From positions 124,001 to 188,000 of the forward strand of contig NZ_JAGHKO010000011.1 in the NCBI RefSeq assembly GCF_017742245.1: DNA of 64,000 bases. The letters are read 5' to 3'. Source of the DNA: Niastella soli (GTDB lineage Bacteria > Bacteroidota > Bacteroidia > Chitinophagales > Chitinophagaceae). A program made the translations under genes and the position numbers. Position 1 is the first letter of the stretch. Each line of letters begins with the position of its first letter. The notes under the pieces were generated by a model. That model searched no databases and was not told the DNA's origin. It worked only from the letters and a program-made list of their open reading frames with translations. Shown piece after piece: positions 44,118 through 52,630 of the stretch.

Positions 44118-46334
44118 TTATTTTAACTGCCAGGTACATCCACCCATTACCATGAAAGGGGTTTTGTCTGTATAGAAGAATTCATGGGCCGTTTGGTTCA
44201 GTAGGTTTTTTCCGCTGAAACACAACTGAAGTCCCTTAACCGGTTCATAAGAGATACTGGCGTTTAGGATCAATTTTCCCCGCAGGTGATCGATACCATG
44301 GACCCCATCATTATAGACGAGATTGGTCAGGTGGTAATAATCCTGTTTGGTATAGTAATAACTGTTTACTGTGATATTTATGTTAGGAGCTATTTTATAA
44401 TCAATTACGCCGCCGCCATATAAAGCGGGGGTGCTTTTCAATGTACTGTGGGTGCCAATGCCTGAATAAATATCGTCACCGGGCACAGTACCGGGCACAA
44501 TATTGGGTACAACACCAGGCATATTAATGGATGCTGCATAATCAACTATTTGGGTGCGTTGCAAAGTAGCAAACGGCTTTATTTTTAACTTTTTTGTGTT
44601 TACTGTTACCGAAAAGGTCAGTCCTGTCTGATCCAGTTGCATAGGTAAATTGGTGGCCTTCACTTCTGTTATATGTATTGTGTCAATACCAGTGATCATA
44701 GTATAAGGCATCTGCGTAATAGCCGAATTGTAATTTTTGGAATGGATATTGAAAACTTCCACATCCAGGCTCACCATACGGCTTATGTTACTTCTATAGC
44801 CAGCCTCCACCATTTTAGCTGTAAGCAATTGAAGATTTTTGTTTCCGCTCAAGGCCGTCACTCTATAGGTGTTAACGCCTTCAGGGATCAATTGAAATGT
44901 TTGTGCAACGTAGGTATCGAAGATATTCGCCGAACGCGGTGCTCCTGAATACACCAGCCGCAACAGGTTCTTTGTATTAAGTTTCCAGGTGGCAGCCAGT
45001 TCAAAAGACAGATAGGTTGTATCGGGATAATTAAAGTGGCTGGCCGCCAATCCACCAACGAGGCGTAGGGTATTGTTCAACAATTTGTATTCTCCGCGGA
45101 GCGATGCCGATTGGGAATTTATCACTGTTCTCGCATTGAACATGCCGGTATAGTGCACCTGATCGGCATATTTTCTGTCGTCGTATATGGCACTTTGAAT
45201 ACTTATACCTGGTTTTATCAAAAGGCCTTTCCGGGCAAGATTGTATTCGATATTGCCATTTATAATTTTGAAATCGTATTTGTTTTCCGATGAGTAATCG
45301 GATAACTGCGTGCCTTCGTTATAGGAGAACTGGCCCGTTAACCCGTTTATATTACCCTGCAGATCGACATACCGGGTATCGGAATGCGCGTATGACAATG
45401 GCGTGAACCCGTTTTCTGTGGCAACCCGTTGGGCAAGTGAATGCTGCATGCCGGTAGAAAAATTGAATTTCGATCTGTCCGAGATCCGGTAGCTGGCGAA
45501 CAGGTTACCAGCTATTTTTTCCATTGAAAGCCGGGGCTTCGGATAGATTGTTCCTAAATCCCGCACCGTATCTTGTTTCAGGTCTATTAAATACGCCGGC
45601 TGGTCAAAGTATTGATTCCTGTTGTATTCAAAATAGCTTTCCTGTGACCGGTTTCGGTGTTGATAATTTCCAGATGCAATAATACTTAACCGGTTAAACC
45701 GGTATCCGATGGAGGCATTATCAATAAAAGTATGGTTGCTGCCCTGCTGGTTGTTCACCGTTGCATACAGTCCCTTTTTTTCAATTTGCCGGGTTATGAT
45801 ATTTATAACCCCATTCACCGCATTGGGGCCATACAAGGCCGCCGCTGGTCCGCGGACCACTTCAATTTTTTCTACATCATGTAAGTCAACAGGCAGGGTC
45901 TCCCAAAATGTGCCGCCCCGAAGGTAACTATATATAGGCCGGTTATCTATCATAACCAGTGTAGTGGTATTGGAAGTAAGGTCGAACGAAGCGTTGGGGG
46001 GGACATTATCCATACCTCTTAAGTGAATATCGTAATTGCCATTGCTTTGTTCCCTTACAATAAGACCTGGTACCAGGCGCAAGGCTTCCATAATAGAGGA
46101 ACAACCAGTCTTCTGGATCTCTTCCCTGGTCAATACGGATGCTGATAGAGGCGCATCGAACAACATTTCGGCGCTTTTGGACGCCGAAACAATTTTTACA
46201 TTCAACAGATCTTTCAGGCTCAGGCCTTCATAGTTATTGGCAGTAATGGTATCGGTTTGGCTGAACCCTTTATGCAAAAGAGTGCCGATGGTTATTATTG
46301 TAATAACCAGTTTTCGGGTAACGGATTTTCCCAT
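44118..46334 (-). CDS. TonB-dependent receptor of the YfiR/kinase operon
   Basis: The 738-residue outer-membrane protein has a signal peptide. A plug domain (about 50-165) follows: LLNVKIVSASKSAE, APLSASVLTREEI, LRLVPGLIVREQSNG, EVVRGPAAALYGPNAVNGVI. The rest is a 22-strand barrel. It is of the LKDLLNVKIVSASK class that is often coded beside YfiR and histidine kinases. It may be a sensor or transporter of a small ligand that feeds the kinase. It lies 14 bp after yfiR and 12 bp before the kinase. Confidence 0.9.
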   Translation of the reverse strand: MGKSVTRKLVITIITIGTLLHKGFSQTDTITANNYEGLSLKDLLNVKIVSASKSAEMLFDAPLSASVLTREEIQKTGCSSIMEALRLVPGLIVREQSNGNYDIHLRGMDNVPPNASFDLTSNTTTLVMIDNRPIYSYLRGGTFWETLPVDLHDVEKIEVVRGPAAALYGPNAVNGVINIITRQIEKKGLYATVNNQQGSNHTFIDNASIGYRFNRLSIIASGNYQHRNRSQESYFEYNRNQYFDQPAYLIDLKQDTVRDLGTIYPKPRLSMEKIAGNLFASYRISDRSKFNFSTGMQHSLAQRVATENGFTPLSYAHSDTRYVDLQGNINGLTGQFSYNEGTQLSDYSSENKYDFKIINGNIEYNLARKGLLIKPGISIQSAIYDDRKYADQVHYTGMFNARTVINSQSASLRGEYKLLNNTLRLVGGLAASHFNYPDTTYLSFELAATWKLNTKNLLRLVYSGAPRSANIFDTYVAQTFQLIPEGVNTYRVTALSGNKNLQLLTAKMVEAGYRSNISRMVSLDVEVFNIHSKNYNSAITQMPYTMITGIDTIHITEVKATNLPMQLDQTGLTFSVTVNTKKLKIKPFATLQRTQIVDYAASINMPGVVPNIVPGTVPGDDIYSGIGTHSTLKSTPALYGGGVIDYKIAPNINITVNSYYYTKQDYYHLTNLVYNDGVHGIDHLRGKLILNASISYEPVKGLQLCFSGKNLLNQTAHEFFYTDKTPFMVMGGCTWQLK

Positions 46335-46348
46335 TTGCTTTACAAGCT

Positions 46349-46891
46349 TTATTTTACGATGGTTCCCAGGTTTAACAATTCAGTCGCTATATCCAATGTT
46401 CGCTTTTCAATAGCTGTTTTATTGATTTCCAGTTTGAGATGATCGTCTACAATTACGAAGTTGATACAGGAGCCCTGACGGGCAACACCTTCTGATTCGC
46501 TAACTAACAGAGTTGGCATGCCACTGGTACTGGTGGCAATTCGTTTTATGCTACCACTTTCTTCATCGCTGATGAATAATATCTGACAGTTAAAATTGGG
46601 AGCGGATGCTGAGAATTTTTTTACAGCGATAGCTCGGCCGCTAACAGCTTTATTGGCTGTAAAGTGTGTAAGTTCATCATATAAAGGGGTGTCGCCTACT
46701 ATTCCAATTACAAAATCTCCTGCGTTTTTTTCATAGGGCCAGTTAACATATTTGGTGAACCGGTAAATGATATTGGCCTGAATGGCATAATTGCCTTGTG
46801 ACCAGGCTTCAATGAGTGGAAAAAAAAGAAAGACAAATATTACCAGTACAGCCTTGAAAAGGATAAAGGGAACCTTAACATGGGTTTTCAT
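46349..46891 (-). CDS. YfiR-family periplasmic protein
   Basis: The 180-residue protein has a signal peptide and the YfiR (DUF4154) domain (about 30-178): YAIQANIIYRFTKYVNWP, DFVIGIVGDTPLYDEL, CQILFISDEESGSI, LVSESEGVARQGSCINFVI. In Pseudomonas, YfiR inhibits the diguanylate cyclase YfiN from the periplasm. Here no cyclase is present and a hybrid kinase closes the operon, so YfiR may instead act on the kinase sensor domain. It is the first gene of the operon. The upstream spacer has two direct copies of G-x-x-TGTTCAAT. Confidence 0.9.
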   Translation of the reverse strand: MKTHVKVPFILFKAVLVIFVFLFFPLIEAWSQGNYAIQANIIYRFTKYVNWPYEKNAGDFVIGIVGDTPLYDELTHFTANKAVSGRAIAVKKFSASAPNFNCQILFISDEESGSIKRIATSTSGMPTLLVSESEGVARQGSCINFVIVDDHLKLEINKTAIEKRTLDIATELLNLGTIVK

Positions 46892-47094
46892 TTTTATATG
46901 GTATGTTCATAGCGTTAGTTAGGAAATTGGGTTGTTCAATTATTGGCACTTCATTGTAAGGCTGTTCAATAATTAATATCATGTGTTAAAAATACGCTAA
47001 TGTATGACCCAGTAAATGAGTGGAAATACAGATCATTAAAAATTTAGATAAATACCTATTGACTTCATTAAAAGAAACCACTTAGTTCATTCAT

Positions 47095-48453
47095 TTAATT
47101 ATACTTCCTGTTCAACCATTGTTTTGGTACCGGAATTATACAAATGTTCATTGACCGGTTATCTGCCGATAACATGGCTGATTGAATTTCTATTTTGGTG
47201 CCATCGGGGCTCATGGTTGGATGCGGGTGATCGGCCGCGGTAGCCTTGTGGCCGGTAGAAAGCAGGAGCATTTCGCCGGTATGCCGGTCGATCAGATAAA
47301 TACTGCGCGAGAAATCGTCGCCTACTGCCCAACGTCCATCGGCAGAGCCCCCCACATGCCATAAACCGCTGCCACTTTTTGTTTGTCCGGCAATCACCAT
47401 TTCTCTTGTTCTTAAATTTACAATGGCCAAACCCGTGGGTTTCTCCCGCGTGCCCGATGGACCCCAGGCGGCTTCCTGTCCGGGGTTCACCCCATTCCAG
47501 GCAGTTCCCGTTGCACCATTGTTGTTGGCGTTGGCTATTTTGCGATGGCCCATGATGGCCATGGCTACTTCATCTTTTGTGATAACGGCTTCATGGGTTA
47601 CCCATTCATATTCTGATTCGGGATACAAAGGCCGTAAGCCCGTGCCATCGGCCATTACCGTCCAGGTACGTTGGGGTGATTTGCCGCCGGTTTCCCAGCA
47701 GAACACGATCTCACCAGGCACCCAGGGATTGGTTTGGATATGTCCTATTTGAAATGGAACGGAGACAATGTATTTCATTTCACCGGTTGTAAGGTCCATG
47801 CCTGCAAGCCCTGAAGGACCGGCGCCCATATTACGCGGACCGAAATTGCTTTCCAGTTTAATGCCAGGTGCCAGGTGTTTAGCTGCTTCAGACCGGTTAA
47901 CACGGAAGTACACGTTATTTTCTTCAGCGTCGAGTGCCATATCGCCGCCACCATTTAAGGAATCTGAAATAATACCGCATACGCGTTGATATACGGATGC
48001 TGGTTGCATATGACCGGCTTTGCTGTCGGCAAATACTTTGGCCAGGTCTGTCTCTATTACTTGTAAAGCGCTGTTGCGTTTGGTGGTATCGGTGGGATGC
48101 ATGTAGTACAGTTTCATTGATTTTCTTGCCACACACAACATGCCGGTATAACCACCTTCAGTTACCTGTACGTGGTCGCCTGTTTTTTCATTCACTGCCA
48201 GTACTTCGTTTTTCGCCCGGTTACTGCGGAATATAAGCCACTGACCATCGGACGTCCATTGATTATGGGTTTGATAAATTTTTGAATCGCCGGCAGGGGT
48301 GCTTGTTAAAAAAGTAAGCGGTACGCCGGTGACCGGGTCTTTTATTACTTTTCTTTCCGAGGGGAACCGTTTACCAATTTGTGCGTGCAGGGAAGGGGTG
48401 GATAGCAATGAAACAAATAAAGGGGCTATCAGTAATGAAGTTTTCATTTTCAT
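47095..48453 (-). CDS. PL22-like oligogalacturonate lyase family protein
   Basis: From ATG 48453 the protein has 452 residues and a signal peptide ending at LHAQ. It is a beta-propeller with PD40-like blades (THNQWTSDGQWLIFRSN, HPHPTMSPDGTKIEIQS). The motifs YEWVTHEAVI and DHPHPTMSPDG correspond to the metal-binding histidine region of oligogalacturonate lyases (PL22), which cleave unsaturated digalacturonate during pectin breakdown. The periplasmic location is consistent. A -7 element at 48494-48501 lies inside the longer open frame, which excludes the 48492 start. An ATG at 48447 is equally possible. Confidence 0.72.
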   Translation of the reverse strand: MKMKTSLLIAPLFVSLLSTPSLHAQIGKRFPSERKVIKDPVTGVPLTFLTSTPAGDSKIYQTHNQWTSDGQWLIFRSNRAKNEVLAVNEKTGDHVQVTEGGYTGMLCVARKSMKLYYMHPTDTTKRNSALQVIETDLAKVFADSKAGHMQPASVYQRVCGIISDSLNGGGDMALDAEENNVYFRVNRSEAAKHLAPGIKLESNFGPRNMGAGPSGLAGMDLTTGEMKYIVSVPFQIGHIQTNPWVPGEIVFCWETGGKSPQRTWTVMADGTGLRPLYPESEYEWVTHEAVITKDEVAMAIMGHRKIANANNNGATGTAWNGVNPGQEAAWGPSGTREKPTGLAIVNLRTREMVIAGQTKSGSGLWHVGGSADGRWAVGDDFSRSIYLIDRHTGEMLLLSTGHKATAADHPHPTMSPDGTKIEIQSAMLSADNRSMNICIIPVPKQWLNRKYN

Positions 48454-48493
48454 ACAGCAATTCAATTTGTTCGCCATAGCGAGATCGTTCATT

Positions 48494-48501
48494 CAAATAT
48501 A
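48494..48501 (-). promoter_or_regulatory. -7 promoter element of the PL22-like gene
   Basis: TATATTTG on the minus strand matches TAnnTTTG exactly, about 40 nt upstream of the chosen start at 48453. It would place the transcription start near 48488. Confidence 0.5.
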
Positions 48502-49063
48502 TTGGTTGTGACCATGATAACCATCCTGTTGTATAGGGCGGGGGTATTTTTTATCAAATTTTAATTTGGATATTGTTATTAGGTTATTAAGTTCTTGAGT
48601 TTGTTGGTTTTTGAGTTCTAAATTTCCGGGACCGAACATCAGCGAGGTAAGCTGGAAGCTGCAAGCCGGAACTGTGGGATGGTGCCGGTATTGTGCTGGG
48701 TTTGCGGTGCAGGTTGTTCGGATGTTGTTCGGATTCTCTTCGGGAATGTTCGGGTGTATCGAGGGAAAACCCGAACAAAGTCCGAACAATATCAACTTCA
48801 ATACCGGCAGAAGGCCAGAGCCAGCCAGGTTTTATCAATAATCATTGAAGACACATTTAGACCATTGTAGACCATGGTAGACTCTAATTGGAAAACATAG
48901 AACATTGTAGACGGGGATAGGCATGCCTGTGATTTACGTACCAATAAACCCATGTACCTTTGTATTGTATTCGCGGGTTTGGTCATAACCCAATAACCTA
49001 AGAACTTAATAACTTAACCTTAGCATGTAAAGAGCAACACTTCAAATAGTTAATCTTGAACTT
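48502..49063. repeat. Repeat-rich divergent spacer with TTCGG palindrome
   Basis: The 560-bp gap has no convincing ORF. At 48713-48796 copies of GTTGTTCGGA and TGTTCGGG face their complements (CCCGAACAAAGTCCGAACAA), giving a long imperfect hairpin. At 48857-48915 the word GTAGAC with neighbours (TAGACCATTGTAGACCATGG) is repeated. Similar TTCGG arrays recur between genes in this family as far as I recall. The promoter of the CE15 gene must lie near the right end but was not resolved. Confidence 0.5.
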
Positions 49064-50356
49064 ATGAATAGTAAGCGCTTTTATTTAACGATTGCGACAT
49101 TATTGGTTTACAGCCTTGGATTTAGCCAACAACAAAAGCTTGCCGATACGGTAGCCGGTATTCCGGTCAATTATAAGGAAGATAAAGCAGGCACGTATAC
49201 CTTGCCCGATCCATTGACATTGAACAATGGTAAAAAGGTGACCAGTGCCGACGGTTGGATGAAAAAGCGCAGACCGGAGATTCTCAACATGTATCAGGAG
49301 ATCCAATTTGGTAAAGCGCCCGGCAAACCGGACGCGATGGCTTTTAATGTCTTTGATAAAGGCACGCCGGTGTTCAATGGTACGGCCATTCGTAAACAGG
49401 TGACTGTTTATTTTACCAAAGACACTTCAGACCATAAAATGGACCTGTTGATCTATCTGCCCGCCAATGCGCCAAAACCAGCTCCCTTGCTGCTCAATAT
49501 TTCCTTTGTGCCTAATTGCTTATCAGTTGGCGATTCTGGCGTAAAAAAGGGTTTTATGTGGACGAAGGAAGGCAAGAAAGTATCCGCCACCCAAACGGCT
49601 TTCAGGAAGTTTGAGGTTGAAAAATTCATTACCAATGGTATTGGCGTAGCGCTGGTGTATTATGGTGATATAGAACCGGATTTTGCCGGCGGTCTTCCTT
49701 ATGGCATTCGCTCGCAATACCTGGGGGCCAGTGGAAAACCGGCGCCTGAAGACTGGGGGGCCATTGCAGCCTGGGCCTGGGGCTTAAGCCGGGCTATGGA
49801 CTATTTTGAGACCGATAAGGACATCAATGCCAAAAAGATCGCCGTAACAGGTGCTTCCCGGTTGGGTAAAACGGTCTTATGGACCGGCGCCCAGGACCAA
49901 CGCTTTGCCATGGTCATTGCCAGCATCTCGGGGGAGGGCGGGGCTGCATTGAGCCGGCGCAATTTTGGGGAGACCATTGGGCATATTACAGACCCTGCCC
50001 GCTATTTATATCAGTTTGCTGCCAATTACCACGACTATAGCAATCGGGTAGACCAATTACCTATGGATGCACATATGCTGGTGTCGTTGATAGCCCCCAG
50101 GCCATTGTTATTGCAAACGGGGAATACCGATTTCTGGTCAGACCCCAGAGGCGAGTATCTGTCGGCCCGGGCTGCCGAACCGGTGTATAAATTATTTGGA
50201 AAAACAGGCCCTGGCGACCATGATTTCCCTGCTCCGGGCGATACCAGTTTATTAAATCCGCTTGGATATTATATGCATGAAGGCGGGCATGCCGTATTAC
50301 CCACTGATTTAGATGTATTTGTGACATTTATTAAGAAGTACCTGATAGCGAATTAA
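49064..50356 (+). CDS. CE15 glucuronoyl (4-O-methylglucuronate) esterase
   Basis: The 430-residue alpha/beta hydrolase has a signal peptide ending at GFSQ. It has the CE15 nucleophile motif G-x-S-R-x-G-K as GASRLGKT, with Ser265. ISGEGGAALSRRNFGE is the conserved region after the nucleophile, and the catalytic His409 is in HEGGHAVLP. CE15 enzymes cut ester bonds between lignin alcohols and the glucuronate side chains of xylan, loosening lignin-carbohydrate complexes. This fits the GH11 xylanase coded 1.4 kb downstream on the other strand. A terminator follows. Confidence 0.88.
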   Translation: MNSKRFYLTIATLLVYSLGFSQQQKLADTVAGIPVNYKEDKAGTYTLPDPLTLNNGKKVTSADGWMKKRRPEILNMYQEIQFGKAPGKPDAMAFNVFDKGTPVFNGTAIRKQVTVYFTKDTSDHKMDLLIYLPANAPKPAPLLLNISFVPNCLSVGDSGVKKGFMWTKEGKKVSATQTAFRKFEVEKFITNGIGVALVYYGDIEPDFAGGLPYGIRSQYLGASGKPAPEDWGAIAAWAWGLSRAMDYFETDKDINAKKIAVTGASRLGKTVLWTGAQDQRFAMVIASISGEGGAALSRRNFGETIGHITDPARYLYQFAANYHDYSNRVDQLPMDAHMLVSLIAPRPLLLQTGNTDFWSDPRGEYLSARAAEPVYKLFGKTGPGDHDFPAPGDTSLLNPLGYYMHEGGHAVLPTDLDVFVTFIKKYLIAN

Positions 50357-50384
50357 AAGGTCTCTGTGACAAATAATAGTCATG

Positions 50385-50412
50385 GCCGGCTGTTTTACAG
50401 GCGGCTTTTTTA
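50385..50412 (+). terminator. Rho-independent terminator of the CE15 gene
   Basis: The stem GCCGGCTG-TTTTA-CAGGCGGC has one mismatch and is followed by six T residues, 29 bp after the stop codon. Confidence 0.8.
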
Positions 50413-50573
50413 TGAATAGATAACAAAAATAGCTGTCCGAAAAAGCCCTGGGGATCACAGGAATTATTCGCTGAAACCGTTGTAGAATACCGATTTAGCT
50501 ATTTTATTGCAGGCTTTGCCATCATAAAATCGGCGAAAACCTGATTATGAGGGCAAGCAGGCGCGCTGTACTT

Positions 50574-50755
50574 TTACATCATCAACAACGGTAGCACGGT
50601 AAAGAGGAAAAGAAAAAGAGCGCTACCAGAAGCGAAAAGCTTCACCCACCTACGCTAAAGCTTCGGTGGGCAACGCAACAAGATTTATCTTTTTTTTCAT
50701 ATGGCAAGCAATCGTTAGAGGTCGACTGTTTCTACAGAGGACCTTTTTTCTTTTA
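50574..50755 (+). ncRNA. Candidate structured small RNA, copy B
   Basis: This is the second copy of the element at 37.5 kb. It has the same -7-like TACTTTTA (50569-50576), CATCATCAACAACGGTAGC, the stem GGTAGC/GCTACC (50590-50595 with 50622-50627) and the hairpin GAAGC-GAAAA-GCTTC (50629-50643). It then carries about 25 extra nucleotides forming CCCACC/GGTGGG (50645-50670). AGATTTATC with a T8 run, CATATGGCAAGCAATCGTTA and the terminator hairpin with T6 follow. The flanks differ completely from those of copy A, while the two stems and the 3' block are kept. This supports RNA-level selection or recent mobility. Conserved upstream sequence begins near 50503. Confidence 0.6.
50721..50755 (+). terminator. 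Terminator of small RNA copy B
   Basis: The stem GTCGACTGT-TTCT-ACAGAGGAC (two mismatches) is followed by TTTTTTCTTTT. It abuts the stop codon of the SUMF1-fold gene on the opposite strand. Confidence 0.65.
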
Positions 50756-51568
50756 TAGCCTGCCCCGGCATATCCGTAACCCCTGATCGGGTCCCTTGCC
50801 ATTTGCCTCGTAACCGGCCCTGAATGCCGGTTCACAACAAAAATCAGCCCCCATCCAGCCTCCGCCCTTCCAGATGCGACCTTTCAGCGTATCCTGACTA
50901 TCCCAACACCATTCGCGTACATTGCCCGACATATCGTAGAGGCCTATCTCATTGGGTTGTTTGCTGCCTACCGGTTTTGTTTTATTCCTGTTCTTTTCCA
51001 ATGCCGGCCAGCTCCAGTTGCCGGTTAAGTATTTGTCGCCCGAGTTCTGCCAGTACCAGGCTATGTTATTGATGGCATTACCGCCACTGTAAGCATAGTT
51101 CTTACTCATTTGTCCACCACTGGCTGCATATTCCCATTCTGCTTCGGTAGGCAGGCGGTAGCCATTGGCGTTCGCATGGGTGGTTATCGTCCATTTTATC
51201 TCATCGAGTTCATTGGTATGTATTGTATCCCTTTTATCCTTATCGATAGTGTAGTATGGTTGTAATCCTTCCTGTATACTTCTTTTATTACAGTACTCGA
51301 TACAATCGTACCAGCTAACTGTTTCTACTGGTAATTGATCGCCTTTGAATGCAGAAGGATTGTTGCCCATTACGGCTGTCCATTCTTTTTGGGTTACTTC
51401 AAACAGGCTGAGATAAAAATCGGGTAGGGTGATATTTTTCCCATAGTAATTGGTATGGGTGCTGGTAAATCCACCGCCCTTTATAAAAACAAAGTTGTCA
51501 GGTTTCCTTTGGGCGCAGGAGAAGTTAATGACCATTACTGTTACCAATAAAATATGTTGTTTGCTCAT
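50753..51568 (-). CDS. SUMF1/FGE-fold lipoprotein
   Basis: The 271-residue protein has a lipobox (VINFSCAQRK) and one formylglycine-generating-enzyme (SUMF1) domain covering most of the chain: EVTQKEWTAVMGNNPSAFKG, PVETVSWYDCIEYCNKRS, YRLPTEAEWEYAA, NEIGLYDMSGNVREWCWD, GLRICR. The paired cysteines of true aerobic FGE are not in the expected place (the C-terminal part has FCCEPAFRAG), and no sulfatase gene is near. It is therefore better called an FGE-fold binding protein than an active FGE. It is probably anchored to a membrane. Confidence 0.82.
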   Translation of the reverse strand: MSKQHILLVTVMVINFSCAQRKPDNFVFIKGGGFTSTHTNYYGKNITLPDFYLSLFEVTQKEWTAVMGNNPSAFKGDQLPVETVSWYDCIEYCNKRSIQEGLQPYYTIDKDKRDTIHTNELDEIKWTITTHANANGYRLPTEAEWEYAASGGQMSKNYAYSGGNAINNIAWYWQNSGDKYLTGNWSWPALEKNRNKTKPVGSKQPNEIGLYDMSGNVREWCWDSQDTLKGRIWKGGGWMGADFCCEPAFRAGYEANGKGPDQGLRICRGRL

Positions 51569-51592
51569 TGTATTTCCTTTTGGATCAAGAAT

Positions 51593-51646
51593 GGCACAAG
51601 GCCACAGGAAGTCAAGACTTGCATCCTGGTTCTTGGGCCTTGTGCC
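51593..51646. repeat. Inverted repeat GGCACAAGGCC
   Basis: Perfect 11-base arms (GGCACAAGGCC and GGCCTTGTGCC) enclose 32 nt. It lies in the 213-bp gap between the SUMF1-fold gene and the GH11 gene, next to TAGCTTTAGCGTAGGC-like words. One of these (CTACGCTAAAGC) also appears in the extra hairpin of small RNA copy B. Confidence 0.55.
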
Positions 51647-51781
51647 TTGCCTCGCATGCGTAGCTTTAGCGTAGGCTTGCCTCGCCCGCCGAATCTCAGC
51701 GCAGAGGCAGGGCTTACCTTACACGCCGCAGCTTTAGCCTGGGCGTTTGCCTTTGTCCTTGAGCTTATTACTTTAGATCTA

Positions 51782-52510
51782 TTACCACACGGTAGCGTTT
51801 ATATAACCGCTTTTGTTACCCCAGGCTTCCAGGGCCAGGATCTGGTAATTGTAGCTACCAAAGCCCTGGCCGCCGCGGCTGCGCCAGTTGTTGATGTGGT
51901 TGGTCATGTTAACCGAGCGGTTTGATCCGGTGGAGGAGCCGCCCCAGGTGTCTTTGTACTGCCAGAAGGTGGCGGTGCCAATAATAGAAGGCGCATTGAC
52001 CCGTTGCTGTTTGTAAAAACTGTACGAGTGCCCATCACTGCTTACATTGTTAATATAGGTGCCCCCGGTTACGCTGCCCATTTCAGCAACATAATATTCG
52101 ATCAGCGGGTTGGTAGTCCAGCCATAGATACCAACGAAGTTGTAACTGCCGCTGAGCGCGCCAACATTATAGCCGATGTTTCGGGCTGAACCGGGATTCC
52201 AGCCTTTACCACCCACAATGTCGGTAACGTTACTGTAACTGATGGCGAAGTTGCCTGCGTTGCCAAAAGTGATGCTGCCTGATCCGCCTTCCCGGTATAA
52301 CGACCAGAAATACCCGTTATTGGTCCCTGTACTTTCAGGTTGGGCATTCTCGTTTACATACCCGGTTTGGCGTTCTCCGACAGGAGTTGTTTCGGCAATG
52401 CTTTTTTTGTTGCAACCGGCTGTGATGGAGGAGCCGGTAATGAGCAGCAAAAGGGCTGCTCCGGAGGTGACCTTCCTGGCCACTTCCGATAGGAAAGTGT
52501 TTGATCTCAT
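51782..52510 (-). CDS. GH11 endo-1,4-beta-xylanase lipoprotein
   Basis: The 242-residue protein has a lipoprotein signal (SITAGCNKKS, Cys33) and a short linker. A single GH11 beta-jelly-roll follows (about 60-242). The nucleophile is Glu138 in NPLIEYYVAEMG and the acid/base is Glu228 in LALEAWGNKSGY. The thumb sequence PSIIGTATFWQY matches the family PSI-G-T-x-F-x-Q-Y. It hydrolyses internal xylan bonds, probably at the outer-membrane surface. It has no CBM or T9SS domain. Two LacI-type palindromes lie upstream of its promoter. It pairs in function with the CE15 esterase. Confidence 0.93.
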   Translation of the reverse strand: MRSNTFLSEVARKVTSGAALLLLITGSSITAGCNKKSIAETTPVGERQTGYVNENAQPESTGTNNGYFWSLYREGGSGSITFGNAGNFAISYSNVTDIVGGKGWNPGSARNIGYNVGALSGSYNFVGIYGWTTNPLIEYYVAEMGSVTGGTYINNVSSDGHSYSFYKQQRVNAPSIIGTATFWQYKDTWGGSSTGSNRSVNMTNHINNWRSRGGQGFGSYNYQILALEAWGNKSGYINATVW

Positions 52511-52529
52511 AATGGCAAAAATTGTTAGT

Positions 52530-52559
52530 GAACTATAAATTTAATTAAGTCTTTTCAAA
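52530..52559 (-). promoter_or_regulatory. Putative promoter of the GH11 gene
   Basis: On the minus strand a TTTG (-33) is followed after 18 nt by TATAGTTC, a partial match to TAnnTTTG, 19 nt before the start codon. The spacing is right for a Bacteroidota primary-sigma promoter; the -7 is imperfect. Confidence 0.4.
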
Positions 52560-52561
52560 CA

Positions 52562-52577
52562 ATGTAACCGATTGCAA
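52562..52577. promoter_or_regulatory. LacI-type operator-like palindrome, site 1
   Basis: ATGTAACCGATTGCAA has a central CG and partial symmetry. It shares ATGTAACCG with site 2 and lies directly upstream of the -33 element of the GH11 gene. Confidence 0.4.
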
Positions 52578-52630
52578 TAAAAAAGTTTTATGACGACCGT
52601 AATTCCCGCAGTACATATGGGTATTATAAT

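Noticed and set aside
48454-48492. Longer N-terminus for the PL22-like protein
   Set aside because: It would start at the likely transcription start next to the TATATTTG element and would precede an otherwise perfect signal peptide.
48713-48800. Possible CRISPR array from repeated TTCGG words
   Set aside because: Spacing is irregular, repeats are under 12 bp, and there are no cas genes; it is a palindromic repeat.
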